Shown here one piece after another: positions 1 to 8,650 of a stretch of 64,000 bases of DNA. The first letter of the stretch is position 1, and the number at the start of each line of letters is the position of its first letter. The stretch covers positions 1 to 64,000 of the forward strand of contig CAVOHB010000013.1 of the NCBI GenBank assembly GCA_963695705.1. Direction: 5' to 3'. The position numbers were made by a program, and so were the translations under genes. The stretch comes from JBKPNJ01 sp963695705. GTDB lineage: Bacteria; Actinomycetota; Actinomycetes; Propionibacteriales; Nocardioidaceae. The notes beneath the pieces were generated by a model. It had not been told where the DNA came from and did not search any database. It saw only the letters and a list, made by a program, of their open reading frames with translations.

Positions 1-2057
1 CGTTGCCTCACCAACCTGCCCAGGTGGTAGAAGAACCACAGCTCGGAGCGGCAGTCGCCCACCGGTTCCAACGCCTTCTCACGCCACTGCAGCATCCGCT
101 GGGTCTGGGTGAAGGTGCCGTCCTTCTCGACGTGCGATGCCGCCGGCATCAGGAACACCTCGGTGCGGCACTCCTCGGGGACGATCTCGCCGGTCCCGAT
201 CTCCGGTGAGTTCTTCCAGAAGGTCGCGCTCTCGATCTCAAAGAGGTCGCGGACGACGAGCCAGTCGAGGTTGGCCATACCGAGTCGCTGCGCCCGGCCG
301 TGGGCGGAGCCGACCGCCGGGTTCTGGCCGAGCAGGAAGTAGCCCTTGACCTTGCCGTCGATCATGTCCAGGACTGTTCGGTAGGTGCCGTGGTCTCCGG
401 TTATCTTCGGGAGGTAGTCGAAGCAGTAGTCGTTGTCCGCCGACGCGGCCTCTCCCCAGTAGGCCTTGAGCAGGTTGATGCCGTAGGCCTCGGCGTTGGA
501 CCAGAAGCCCTTCGCTCCGGGATGGCGGACGGCGTCCACCCAGTCCTCCAGGGTCTTGTGGTCCGCTGCCTGTGGCATCGGAAGATAGCCCGGAAGGAGG
601 TTGAACAGCGTCGGTATGTCCGTCGAGCCCTGGATGCTCGCGTGGCCACGCAGCGCCAGGATCCCGCCGCCGGGCCTTCCCATGTTGCCGAGCAGCAGCT
701 GCAGGATCGCGCCGGAGCGGATGTACTGCACGCCCACGCTGTGCTGGGTCCAGCCGACGCTGTAGACCAGCGCGGTGGTCCGGTCCCGGCCCGAGTTGGA
801 TGTCCAGGCGTCGCATACCTGGCGAAACGCGTCGGCGGAGACTCCACAGGTCTGTTCCACCAGCTCTGGGGTGTAGCGGGCGAAGTGCCGCTTCAGGATC
901 TGGTAGACGCAGTTGGGATGCTGGAGGGTCTCGTCGCGCTCAGGATGGCCGTGGACGCTGGCACCGTGCGACTCATGCTGTTGCGCGCTGGCCGTCTCCC
1001 GCTGCCGATGGTGGTGCTGCCGGTCGTTGCCGTTCTGCGCCTGCCCTTCGTACTGCCAGGTCGTCGGGTCGTACGTCCTCGTCTCGGGGTCGAAGCCCGA
1101 GAACAGCCCGTCGAGATCCTCGGTGTCGCGGTAGTCCTCGCCGATGATCGTCGCCGCGTTGGTGTATGCCACGACGTAGTCGCGGAAGTCCAGCTCGTTG
1201 CTCAGGACATGGTTGATGATCCCGCCGATGAACACGATGTCGGTGCCCGCCCGCAGCGGTACGAACGTGTCGGCCACCGCGCTGGTGCGGGTGAACCGTG
1301 GGTCGACATGGATGACCTTCGCCCCGCGGGCCTTCGCCTCCATCACCCACTGGAACCCCACCGGGTGCGCCTCGGCCATGTTCGAGCCCTGGATGACGAT
1401 GCAGTCAGCGTTGGCGAGGTCCTGCTGAAAGGTCGTGGCGCCCCCGCGCCCGAAGCTCGTCCCCAGACCGGGGACGGTGGAGGAGTGTCAAATGCGCGCC
1501 TGGTTCTCGATCTGGATCGCGCCCAGCGCGGTGAAGAGCTTCTTGATGAGGTAGTTCTCCTCGTTGTCCAGGGTGGCCCCACCGAGGCTGGCGATTCCCA
1601 GAGTCCGCCGCAGCCTGCGGCCCTCGTCGTCGAGCTCCTGCCAGGTGTCGTTGCGTGCCTTGACGACTCGGTCCGCGATCATGTCCATGGCGGTGTCGAG
1701 GTCGAGGTCCTCCCAGTCGGTGCCGTACGGCCGGCGGTAGCGCACCCTGGTCTGGCGGAGCGGACTCGTCACGAGGTTCTTGCTCGCCGATCCCTTCGGG
1801 CAGAGCCGCCCGCGAGATATCGGGCTGTCCGGGTCGCCCTCGATCTGGATGACTCTCTCGTCCTTGACGAACACCCGCTGGCCGCACCCGACCGCGCAGT
1901 AGGGGCAGACGCTGCGCGCCACCCGGTCAGCTGTCGTGGTTCGCGCGGAGATGTTGTCCGACCAGGCCGACTTGACCGCGGGTCCACGCCCGAGGGGATC
2001 GGGACCGGTCAGCTGCCGGACTACCGGCCACGACAGGAACGTCTTGCGGGAAACCAT
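1..2057 (-). CDS. Formate dehydrogenase major subunit, selenocysteine-containing (3' end beyond window)
   Basis: Molybdopterin/tungstopterin catalytic subunit oxidising formate to CO2. Starts at ATG 2055-2057 behind AGGAGG (9-nt spacing). Residues about 51-92 hold the [4Fe-4S] motif CPYCAVGC...LCPKG. Codon 190 (1488-1490) is TGA, in the context NQARI-U-HSSTVPGLG, the FdnG-type Sec site; the frame then stays open to the window edge (VIQGSNMAEAHPVGFQWV, later GDCRSELWFFYHLGR), so TGA is read as Sec, not stop. A SECIS hairpin lies just downstream, and selD, tRNA-Sec, selA and selB are adjacent. Residues about 338-370 form a His-rich insertion (QHHHRQ...HGHPE) not expected in FdnG. I see no clear Tat signal. 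About 685 residues are visible; beta/gamma subunits, if present, lie outside. Downstream of selD by 69 nt, probably one operon. Confidence 0.95.
1458..1490 (-). promoter_or_regulatory. Bacterial SECIS element with Sec UGA codon
   Basis: The Sec UGA is at 1490-1488 (minus strand). Eleven nucleotides later a perfect 7-bp stem CGTCCCC/GGGGACG (1476-1470 with 1464-1458) closes a 5-nt loop GGTCT. The GGUCU apical loop and the 11-nt distance match the minimal E. coli fdhF SECIS recognised by SelB. The hairpin is also coding sequence (TVPGLGT). Confidence 0.93.
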
Positions 2058-2126
2058 CTGGTGCCGCCTCCTCGCCTCGTTCGCAATCTACCCACGGGCC
2101 CCATCAAGCATGCGCGCCGATCAGGC

Positions 2127-3122
2127 TCAACGCACCTCGATGGCGGGCTCCGTTGCCCGTACCAGCTCCCCGATCACCGGATGGCCCGGCAGCTCCCCGG
2201 CGACCAGCAGCCCACCGGAGGTCTGGGCGTCGGCCAGCAGCAGCAGTTCGTCCTCGGCGACGCGTGACCGGAGATGGGGACGCACCCACTCCAGGTTGCG
2301 ACGGCTGCCGCCGGGAACGAACCCGGCGGCCAGCGATTCGCGCGCTCCAGCGATGTAGGGGACCGCGGAAGCGTCGACCACGGCCGAGACCCCGCTTGCC
2401 CTGGTCACCTTCAGCAGGTGACCCAACAGCCCGAAACCGGTGACGTCGGTCGCGCAACGTACCCCCGCCCGCAGCGCCGCCCGCGACGCCTCCCGGTTGA
2501 GCACGGTCATCTGCGCCACGGCCTCATCGAACCGCTCTCCGGTGGCCTTGTGCCGGTTGTTCAGGACGCCGACGCCGAGCGGCTTGGTCAGCGTCAGCGG
2601 GGTCCCGGCGATGCCGGCGTCGTTGCGCAGCAGCCGGTCCGGGTCGGCCAGACCCGTGACCGCGAGGCCGTACTTCGGCTCGGGGTCGTCGATGCTGTGG
2701 CCGCCGGCAAGGTAGGTGTCGGCATCCGCGCAGACATCGGCGCCGCCGCGCAGTACGTCGGCGGCGACCTCGAACGGGATCCGGTCACGAGGCCAGCCGA
2801 GCAGGTTCACGGCGACCACCGGGGTACCCCCCATCGCGTAGACGTCGGAGAGCGCATTGGCCGCGGCGATCCGGCCCCAGTCATAGGGGTCGTCGACCAC
2901 CGGGGTGAAGAAGTCAGCGGTGGCGATCACTGCCCGGTCGCCGTCGATGCGCACCACCGCGGCGTCGTCCCCGTTGTCCAGGCCGACCAGCAGGTTGCCG
3001 CCCTCCCTACTGGCCGGAAGATCAGCCAGGACGCTCTCGAGCTCTCCGGGCGGGATCTTGCACGCGCAACCGCCGCCCGCGGCGTACTGGGTGAGGCGCA
3101 GGACATGGGCCGTGGAGGTCAC
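2127..3122 (-). CDS. selD: Selenide, water dikinase (selenophosphate synthase)
   Basis: Makes selenophosphate, the selenium donor for Sec-tRNA(Sec), from selenide and ATP. The N-terminal glycine-rich loop GGGCACK carries the catalytic Cys and Lys equivalent to E. coli C17/K20 (Cys form, not Sec); LDNGDDAAVV and the NALSDVYAMGG segment are ATP/metal-binding motifs of the PurM/SelD fold, and TDVTGFGLLGHL lies in the C-terminal half. The start is chosen at GTG 3120-3122, which places LTQY about ten residues from the N-terminus as in the family; the frame is also open to a GTG at 3165-3167. Neither has a clear ribosome-binding site. Length from the chosen start is 331 aa, close to the usual 340-350. 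Divergent from tRNA-Sec/selA, upstream of the formate dehydrogenase it serves. Confidence 0.93.
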   Translation of the reverse strand: MTSTAHVLRLTQYAAGGGCACKIPPGELESVLADLPASREGGNLLVGLDNGDDAAVVRIDGDRAVIATADFFTPVVDDPYDWGRIAAANALSDVYAMGGTPVVAVNLLGWPRDRIPFEVAADVLRGGADVCADADTYLAGGHSIDDPEPKYGLAVTGLADPDRLLRNDAGIAGTPLTLTKPLGVGVLNNRHKATGERFDEAVAQMTVLNREASRAALRAGVRCATDVTGFGLLGHLLKVTRASGVSAVVDASAVPYIAGARESLAAGFVPGGSRRNLEWVRPHLRSRVAEDELLLLADAQTSGGLLVAGELPGHPVIGELVRATEPAIEVR

Positions 3123-3126
3123 GCCC

Positions 3127-3159
3127 GTGAATCTACGTGACGTCGGTGAATCCACGTGA
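3127..3159. repeat. Direct repeat in the selD leader
   Basis: GTGAATCTACGTGA (3127-3140) and GTGAATCCACGTGA (3146-3159) are 14-nt copies with one mismatch and a 19-nt period, about two helical turns. They lie between selD and tRNA-Sec, upstream of the preferred selD start. A regulator-binding role is inferred only from spacing and position. Confidence 0.5.
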
Positions 3160-3190
3160 ACTGTCACGCGCTGCGCCTAGGGTGGGCGCC

Positions 3191-3285
3191 GGAGGCGTTT
3201 CTCGTCTGGTGACGGGCGCGGTCCTCAAAACCGTAGTGACCGAGCATCTCGGTCAGGCGGGTTCGATTCCCGTCCGCCTCCGCCA
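3191..3285 (+). tRNA. selC: tRNA-Sec (anticodon UCA)
   Basis: 95 nt including encoded CCA. The acceptor GGAGGCG pairs with CGCCTCC, followed by discriminator G. The D arm has a 6-bp stem (CTCGTC/GACGGG) with 4-nt loop, typical of tRNA-Sec. The anticodon stem GCGGT/ACCGT encloses loop CCTCAAA with anticodon TCA. A long variable arm TGACCGAG-CAT-CTCGGTCA (3237-3255) is an 8-bp stem. The T arm is GCGGG-TTCGATT-CCCGT. Two oddities: position 33 is C instead of the near-universal U, and the expected eighth acceptor pair would be a T-C mismatch (3198 with 3274). It lies 46 nt upstream of selA. Confidence 0.95.
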
Positions 3286-3331
3286 GCTTGACCGCGCCGT
3301 TCCAAGGCGCACGGGATCGACGGGAGTTGGA

Positions 3332-4661
3332 GTGCAGGACCACCGCGCGCACGACCACAGGAGGTCCACACCGCGTACGGACCAGGTGCTCGCGGACGCC
3401 CGGCTCCGGGAGGCGGCGGTACGTCTCGGGGACCAGCTGGTCAAGCGGTCGGTGGTCGCCGCGCTCGAGCGATGCCGGTCAGGTGACATCGCGCCCGAGG
3501 ATGTCGCCGACGGTGGCGCATGCCTCGCTGCCCGAGGTGGCAACCGGGATGCGCAGGGTGGTGAACGCCACCGGGGTCATCGTGCACACCAACCTCGGAC
3601 GCGCACCGCTGTCGGACGCCGCCGTCGCGGCGATGTCGACGGTCGCCGGCGCGACGGACATCGAGCTCGACCTCGGCAGCGGCCGCCGCGACCGCCGTGG
3701 CCGCACCACACTGGCGACCCTGGCGGCCGCGGTCCCGGACGCGGGCGACGTACATGTCGTCAACAACGGGGCAGCGGCCCTGGCTCTGGTCACCTGTGCC
3801 CTGGCGATGCGGCGCACCGTCGTGGTCGCCCGCGGCGAGATGGTCGAGATCGGCGACGGGTTCCGCATCCCGGAGCTACTCGAGTCGGTCGGGGCGACGT
3901 TGCGTGAGGTGGGTACGACGAACCGGGTGCGGATCGCCGACTATGCAGCGGCCCTGGACCACAACACAGCATTCGTCCTCAAGGTGCACCCGTCGAACTT
4001 CGTGATCTCCGGTTTCACCTCCTCGGTGACTATGGCCGAGCTGGCGCCGCTGTGTTCGCCGGCGGGCGTGCCCGTGGTCGTCGACATCGGCTCCGGACTG
4101 CTCGCGCCGCATCCCCGCCTCCCGCTCGAACCCAGTGCCGCGCAGAGCCTGCGGGCAGGCGCCGACCTGGTCACCGCATCCGGCGACAAGCTTCTCGGCG
4201 GGCCGCAGTGCGGACTGCTGCTCGGTCGCGCGGATCTCGTCGCGCGACTGCGCCGGCACCCCCTCGCCCGGGCGCTGCGCGTGGACAAGCTCACGATGGC
4301 CGCGCTGGAGGCCACCCTGACCGGACCGCCGACGCCGATCGCACAGGCGCTGGGATCCTCCGTGCAGGAGCTGCGGGCTCGTGCCCAACGGATCGCCGCC
4401 GAGCTGTCAGGAACGGTCGCCGTCGCTGTCGTCGACTCGGTGGCCGCAGTCGGCGGCGGCGGTGCACCGGGCGTCGAGCTCCCCAGTGCGGCGCTTTCCC
4501 TGTCAACAGAGCTGGCCGACACCCTGAGGGCCGGTGAGCCCCCCGTCGTCGGACACGTCGAAGGCGGCCGGCTGCTCCTTGACCTGATCGCCGTGCCGGC
4601 CAGGGACGACGGGCTGATCGCCGATGCCGTACGGCGCGCGGCCAAGAACGCGCGAGCCTGA
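3332..4661 (+). CDS. selA: L-seryl-tRNA(Sec) selenium transferase, with an apparent +1 frameshift
   Basis: PLP enzyme converting Ser-tRNA(Sec) to Sec-tRNA(Sec). The start is GTG 3332 behind GGGAG (5-nt spacing). The N-terminal domain (DQVLADARLREAAVRLG..., APEDVADG) is read in one frame to about 3511; from about 3513 the protein continues in the next frame as VAHASLPEVATGMRRVVNATGVIVHTNLGRAP. One nucleotide (for example G3512) must be skipped. After the shift the core is intact: VHTNLGRAP, VNNGAAA, ARGEMVEIGDGFRIPE, EVGTTNR, KVHPSN, and SGDKLLGGPQCG with the PLP lysine. The joined protein is about 443 aa, normal for SelA. The site is not an obvious slippery sequence. selB starts 2 nt after the stop, so translation is probably coupled. 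Confidence 0.88.
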
Positions 4662-4663
4662 CC

Positions 4664-6478
4664 GTGCACGTCATCGCGACCGCCGGTCACGTCGACCACG
4701 GCAAGTCGACCCTGGTCAAGGCACTCACCGGCACCGATCCCGACCGGCTCGAGGAGGAGCATCGGCGCGGGCTTTCGATCCAGCTGGGCTACTGCTGGAC
4801 GTCGCTGCCACGGGTCGGGGAGGTCGCGTTCGTCGACGTGCCCGGTCATGAGCGGTTCATCTCGACGATGCTCTCCGGGATCGGCCCCGTCCCGGCGGTG
4901 CTGTTCGTGGTCGCGGCGGACGACCCGTGGATGCCCCAGGCGGCCGAACACCTCGCCGCACTCGATGCCCTCGGTGTCACCCGCGGGGTGCTCGCGGTCA
5001 CCCGCTCCGACCTCGCCGATCCAGCCGCTGCCCGGCAACGCGCGCTGGGCGAGCTGAGCCGTACGTCGCTACGGGACGCCCCGGTCGTCACCGTGAGCGG
5101 ACGGACCGGCGAGGGGCTCGACGAGCTCCGGTCCCAGCTGGTCTCGATGGTGGAGTCGATGGACGCGCCTGACCCCGCCGGTGACGTCCGTCTGTGGGTA
5201 GACCGGCGTTTCAGCATTCGCGGCGCGGGGACGGTGGTCACGGGCACCCTGCCGGCGGGGACCGTATCCGTCGGCGACTCGCTCGACTCCGGGTCGGGGA
5301 TCGCCCGGGTTCGCGGCGTGCAGTCGCTCGGGGAGCCGGTCGAGACCGCGTGCGGGGTGGCCAGAGTGGCGTTGAACCTCACCGGGGGCGACCTCACCGG
5401 GCTGGACCGCGGCGACGTGCTGGTGACCCCGGACACCTGGCACTTCACCGATCTGCTCGACGTTCGCATCACGTCGGCACCCGTGACCGTTCCGGGAGCG
5501 ACTCGTTCCTCGTCGCCACCGCAGCGCCCGATGCTCCATATCGGTGCGACCGCGGTCGTGTGCCACTGTCGACCGCTGGACGGGCAGCTCGCCCGCCTCA
5601 CCATCGAACATCGGCTGCCGCTTCGGGTAGGGGACCGGGCGCTGCTGCGCGATCCCGGCAGCCGGCGGATCTGGGGGGTCACCGTCCTGGACCCCGCTCC
5701 CCCGCGGCTTCGGCGCCGTGGTGCGGCACACCGACGCGCCGCGGACCTGCGGTCTCTCGACGGGTTTCCCGACCCTGCCTCCGAGGTGGCTCGGCGAGGG
5801 CTCGTGCCCCAGTCGCTGCTCACGCGCATCGGTGTCCGGGTCGATCCTCGAGACCACCCCGGTGTGCTGGCTGACGGCTGGCTGATGAGTGAGGAGCGCG
5901 CAGCGCAGGCCCACCGGGGACTCGAGCAGCTGGTCCACGACCACGACCTGGAGTTTCCGCTCGACCCCGGGATCCCGCTCGTCGTGCTCGCGGAGCGGCT
6001 CGGCCTCCCGGGCGTCGAGCTGGTACGAGCGGTCGTCCGGCCACCGATGCGCCTGGTCGACGGCCGCGTGACGACTCAGACAGACGTCGTGCTCCCGGCG
6101 CACCTGGAGGCGGCGATCACCGCGGTCCGGGTCGAGCTGGAGCACAATCCCTTCGCCGCGCCGACCGCCGCCCGGTTGCAGGAGCTCGGTTTCGACACGA
6201 GGCGTCTCGCCGCCGCCGCGAAGGCGGGACGCCTGCTCCGGCTGGCCCCGGGGATAGTGCTGCTCCCCGGTGCCGAACACACCGCCGCCGAGCTACTGCG
6301 GGAGCTGCCGCAGCCGTTCACGACCAGCCAGGCGCGAGCCCGGCTGGACACCACGCGGCGGGTCATCCTGCCGCTGCTCGAGCACCTCGACCGGTCAGGG
6401 GTGACCCGGCGGCTCCCGGACGACCGTCGACTCATCGATGCCGCTCAGCCGGCCCGACCCAGCAAAGGACCACCATGA
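4664..6478 (+). CDS. selB: Selenocysteine-specific elongation factor SelB
   Basis: GTPase that carries Sec-tRNA(Sec) to the ribosome and binds the SECIS hairpin. The N-terminal translational GTPase domain shows GHVDHGKS (G1), FVDVPGHERF (G3) and VTRSDL (G4; TRSD in place of NKxD, as SelB proteins vary here). Beta-barrel domains follow (residues about 170-345), then C-terminal winged-helix repeats (about 350-600) expected to bind the SECIS. At 604 aa it is close to E. coli SelB (614). The GTG start lies 2 nt after the selA stop, and the stop overlaps the next ATG (ATGA). The formate dehydrogenase with SECIS next door is the evident client. Confidence 0.95.
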   Translation: MHVIATAGHVDHGKSTLVKALTGTDPDRLEEEHRRGLSIQLGYCWTSLPRVGEVAFVDVPGHERFISTMLSGIGPVPAVLFVVAADDPWMPQAAEHLAALDALGVTRGVLAVTRSDLADPAAARQRALGELSRTSLRDAPVVTVSGRTGEGLDELRSQLVSMVESMDAPDPAGDVRLWVDRRFSIRGAGTVVTGTLPAGTVSVGDSLDSGSGIARVRGVQSLGEPVETACGVARVALNLTGGDLTGLDRGDVLVTPDTWHFTDLLDVRITSAPVTVPGATRSSSPPQRPMLHIGATAVVCHCRPLDGQLARLTIEHRLPLRVGDRALLRDPGSRRIWGVTVLDPAPPRLRRRGAAHRRAADLRSLDGFPDPASEVARRGLVPQSLLTRIGVRVDPRDHPGVLADGWLMSEERAAQAHRGLEQLVHDHDLEFPLDPGIPLVVLAERLGLPGVELVRAVVRPPMRLVDGRVTTQTDVVLPAHLEAAITAVRVELEHNPFAAPTAARLQELGFDTRRLAAAAKAGRLLRLAPGIVLLPGAEHTAAELLRELPQPFTTSQARARLDTTRRVILPLLEHLDRSGVTRRLPDDRRLIDAAQPARPSKGPP

Positions 6479-6840
6479 CGACCACACGCTTCCAGGACCT
6501 GCCGCTCGCCGACCGCGACCGCGCGTGGGACGGCGCCGCGGCGGAATCCCGGGTACGGAAGTGGGCCGACGCGGAGGAGCAGCCGAACGCCCGGTATCGC
6601 GACGCCCACCTCTGGTACGACGACGACAAGCCGGACAACTTCACCAGCTACAAGCTGCTGATCGCCAACGTGGTCAGCGGCAGGCTGACCGCCGTACCCC
6701 GTGGTGTCATGGCGGCCGCCGCGGTCATGCAGGGCTCGCGCGGCGGTGTGGACCTGCCGGCGAAGGACATCGAGCGCGTCAAGTCCCACCTCGCGAAGTA
6801 CTACAGGAAGATGGACGACACGCCGCCCTGGGAGCGCTGA
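6475..6840 (+). CDS. Small conserved protein resembling phage prohead-protease-associated fragments
   Basis: 121 aa, overlapping the selB stop by 4 nt and so probably co-translated with it. Acidic and lysine-rich, with the core KPDNFTSYKLLIANVVSG and a C-terminal helix (DIERVKSHLAKYYRKM, then PPWER). This core resembles short proteins and phage maturation-protease termini, in which a substrate description (NFTSYKLPIADV-like) precedes a helical segment; I recall the resemblance and have not verified it. No catalytic residues are apparent. Its role next to selB is unknown, and overlap alone does not make it a selenium gene. Confidence 0.75.
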   Translation: MTTTRFQDLPLADRDRAWDGAAAESRVRKWADAEEQPNARYRDAHLWYDDDKPDNFTSYKLLIANVVSGRLTAVPRGVMAAAAVMQGSRGGVDLPAKDIERVKSHLAKYYRKMDDTPPWER

Positions 6841-6877
6841 CACAGACCCCGGGCTCGCCGCCTGCTGCTGAGGAGTC

Positions 6878-7726
6878 ATGAGAGCGATCCTGGGCGGTTT
6901 CGGCGCCGCCTGCTGCTTTGCCACGGCGACGCTCTGCGCGTCTCGGGCCGGCCGGTTGATCCCACCCGGCTCGGTGCTCGCGTGGGCGATGGTCGTCGGG
7001 CTGGCCGTCACCGCGCCGGCGCTCGGCGCCGTTCCCTTTCCCGACTCCGCTGGAGCAGCCGAGCTCGGCTGGCTCGCGGTCTCCGGCTTCGGCAATGTCG
7101 TCGGGCTGCTGCTCGCGTACTCGGCGCTGCGCGTGGGCAAGGTCGGTGTCGTGGCACCTATCCTGGCCACCGAGGGTGCGCTGGCCGCAGTCCTCTCCGT
7201 AGCCGCCGGTGAGCCGCTCGAACGGGCGGCCGCAATGCTGCTCGCGGTGATCGTCGTGGGAGTCGTGCTGGCGGCGGTCGCCCCCGACCCGGCACCGGTC
7301 GCCGCAGCTAGCGGCCTGCCGGCTACGGTGCTCGCCGCGCTGGCCGCCACGCTCTTCGGGGTGAGCCTGTTCGCGACCGGTCACGTGAGCGCCTCGGTCC
7401 CGCTGCCGTATCTCCTGCTTCCGCCACGTCTGGTCGGAGTACTGCTGCTGGCGGTGCCGCTGTGGGCCGGGCGGCGGCTGCGCCTGACCCGCAGAGCCGT
7501 GCCGCTGGTGGTCACCGCGGGCCTCTGCGAGGTTTGCGGGTTCGGGTCCTATGCGCTGGGCGCTCGGCACGGACTGGCCGTCGCGGCGGTCCTGGCATCG
7601 CAGTTCGCCGGTATCGCCGCGGTGGCAGCGTTCGTACTGTTTCGCGAGCGGCTCACCCGCCTCCAGATTGTCGGCGTGTCGATCATCGTCTTGGGAGTCA
7701 GCGCCCTGAGCGCCGTCCGTGCATGA
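6878..7726 (+). CDS. DMT-superfamily (EamA-like) transporter
   Basis: 282 aa, almost entirely hydrophobic, with about ten predicted transmembrane segments in two halves (1-140 and 145-282), the EamA layout. Start ATG 6878 follows GAGGAG. The second half has the end-of-bundle pattern QFAGIAAVAAFVLFRERLTRLQIVGVSIIVLG, common to EamA proteins where a conserved Glu/Arg follows the ninth helix. Probably exports a small metabolite; substrate cannot be inferred. Its TGA stop is followed in the same frame by an antiporter remnant. Confidence 0.85.
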   Translation: MRAILGGFGAACCFATATLCASRAGRLIPPGSVLAWAMVVGLAVTAPALGAVPFPDSAGAAELGWLAVSGFGNVVGLLLAYSALRVGKVGVVAPILATEGALAAVLSVAAGEPLERAAAMLLAVIVVGVVLAAVAPDPAPVAAASGLPATVLAALAATLFGVSLFATGHVSASVPLPYLLLPPRLVGVLLLAVPLWAGRRLRLTRRAVPLVVTAGLCEVCGFGSYALGARHGLAVAAVLASQFAGIAAVAAFVLFRERLTRLQIVGVSIIVLGVSALSAVRA

Positions 7727-8071
7727 ACTGACGGTATCCGGCTGGATCTTGGCGGGCTGCTGGACGATCCGGCCGCGCTGCTTCGGGTGCCCGTGCTCCT
7801 CCTCGCCCTGCTCGCGATGCGCGGCCTGCCGGCGCTGCTGTACATACGAACGCTGGGTCCTCGTCCGGCCCTGGCGACGGGGCTGCTCCAGGCGACATCG
7901 CTGCCGTTCATCGTCGCGGCGGCCCAGATCGGCATGGACCTCGGCCGCATCTCCGCCGTGACAAGTGCCGCGATGATCAGTGCCGGCCTGTTGTCGGTGC
8001 TGATCTTCCCAGCCGTTGCCCTGGGCTTGCTGCGCAAGGCCGAGGTCGGCTATCCGGCAAGCCGTTCGTGA
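7727..8071 (+). pseudogene. Remnant (C-terminal part) of a CPA2-type cation/proton antiporter
   Basis: Directly after the DMT stop, in the same frame, the sequence reads TDGIRLDLGGLLDDPAALLR, then hydrophobic segments VPVLLLALLAMRGLPALLY and ALATGLLQATSLPFIVAAAQIG, ending ISAVTSAAMISAGLLSVLIFPAVAL. This is the last few helices of a KefB/NapA-like antiporter (the R-L-D-L and QATSLPFIV patterns). The rest of the gene and its start are missing. An internal GTG (7787) could start a 94-aa peptide, but a fragment is more likely. Suggests a deletion fused the 3' end of a lost antiporter to the DMT gene. Confidence 0.7.
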
Positions 8072-8556
8072 CCAGCCAGGAAGAAGGCCAGCGCCGCATC
8101 CGCCGAGCCGATCTCCTCAAGGCTGCGGAAAGCGCCGAACGAGGCGTTCCAGAAGTCGTCTCCCGATGCTGGACCACTGTGCGGTCCGACGTAGGCGTAT
8201 GGAAGCTGGATGTCGGCGTCTCCGGGCGACGCGCCGTAGTTGACCGCGCCGGCTGTGATTCCGACGTCGAAGTGCTCAGGGAACAGCACGACCTCGCTCG
8301 GTCCCTCGTGCGCCAGCTCGATGGACAGCCGGTGGAGCGCCCCCGCGCCCAGCGCGAACCAGTCTGCGATGACCCGCGCCGCACCCGGATCAACGACGAG
8401 CGGGGCATCCGGTTCGAGCCTGGTGGCCGTCTCGCCGGTCGTTGGGAACCCAGGCTCTGTCCCGACCAGCGCGGCGGCGGCCAGCACATGCTCGGCGACG
8501 CGGTGCAGAGACTCCCGGGTGCGCGCCAGAACGTCGTGCTCGGGCAGGTCACTCAT
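8050..8556 (-). CDS. Uncharacterised protein (about 168 aa)
   Basis: Starts at ATG 8554-8556 preceded by GAGGGAG. No signal peptide or transmembrane segment. Sequence is rich in Ala, Gly and acidic residues: an N-terminal helix (HDVLARTRESLHRVAEHVLAAA) followed by EVVLFPEHFDVGITAG and VNYGASPGDADIQLPYAYVGP. The pattern FPEHFD...NYGASPGD...PYAYVGP suggests a beta-rich domain with conserved polar residues. I do not recognise a characterised family. Its end overlaps the antiporter remnant on the opposite strand by about 20 nt. Confidence 0.75.
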   Translation of the reverse strand: MSDLPEHDVLARTRESLHRVAEHVLAAAALVGTEPGFPTTGETATRLEPDAPLVVDPGAARVIADWFALGAGALHRLSIELAHEGPSEVVLFPEHFDVGITAGAVNYGASPGDADIQLPYAYVGPHSGPASGDDFWNASFGAFRSLEEIGSADAALAFFLAGHERLAG

Positions 8557-8650
8557 GCGACTCCCTCTCGCGGGCGGCCCCGGAGGCACAGGAGGATACG
8601 CAGCCCTCCGGATTGGGTCAACCAGCAGATCCTGACAGGAGTCATAGTCT

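Noticed and set aside
1488..1490. TGA as a real stop giving a 189-aa truncated dehydrogenase
   Set aside because: Frame continues with family motifs, with SECIS and full Sec machinery adjacent.
300..2267. 655-aa plus-strand open frame
   Set aside because: Antisense to the Sec formate dehydrogenase, no domain resemblance; typical high-GC shadow frame.
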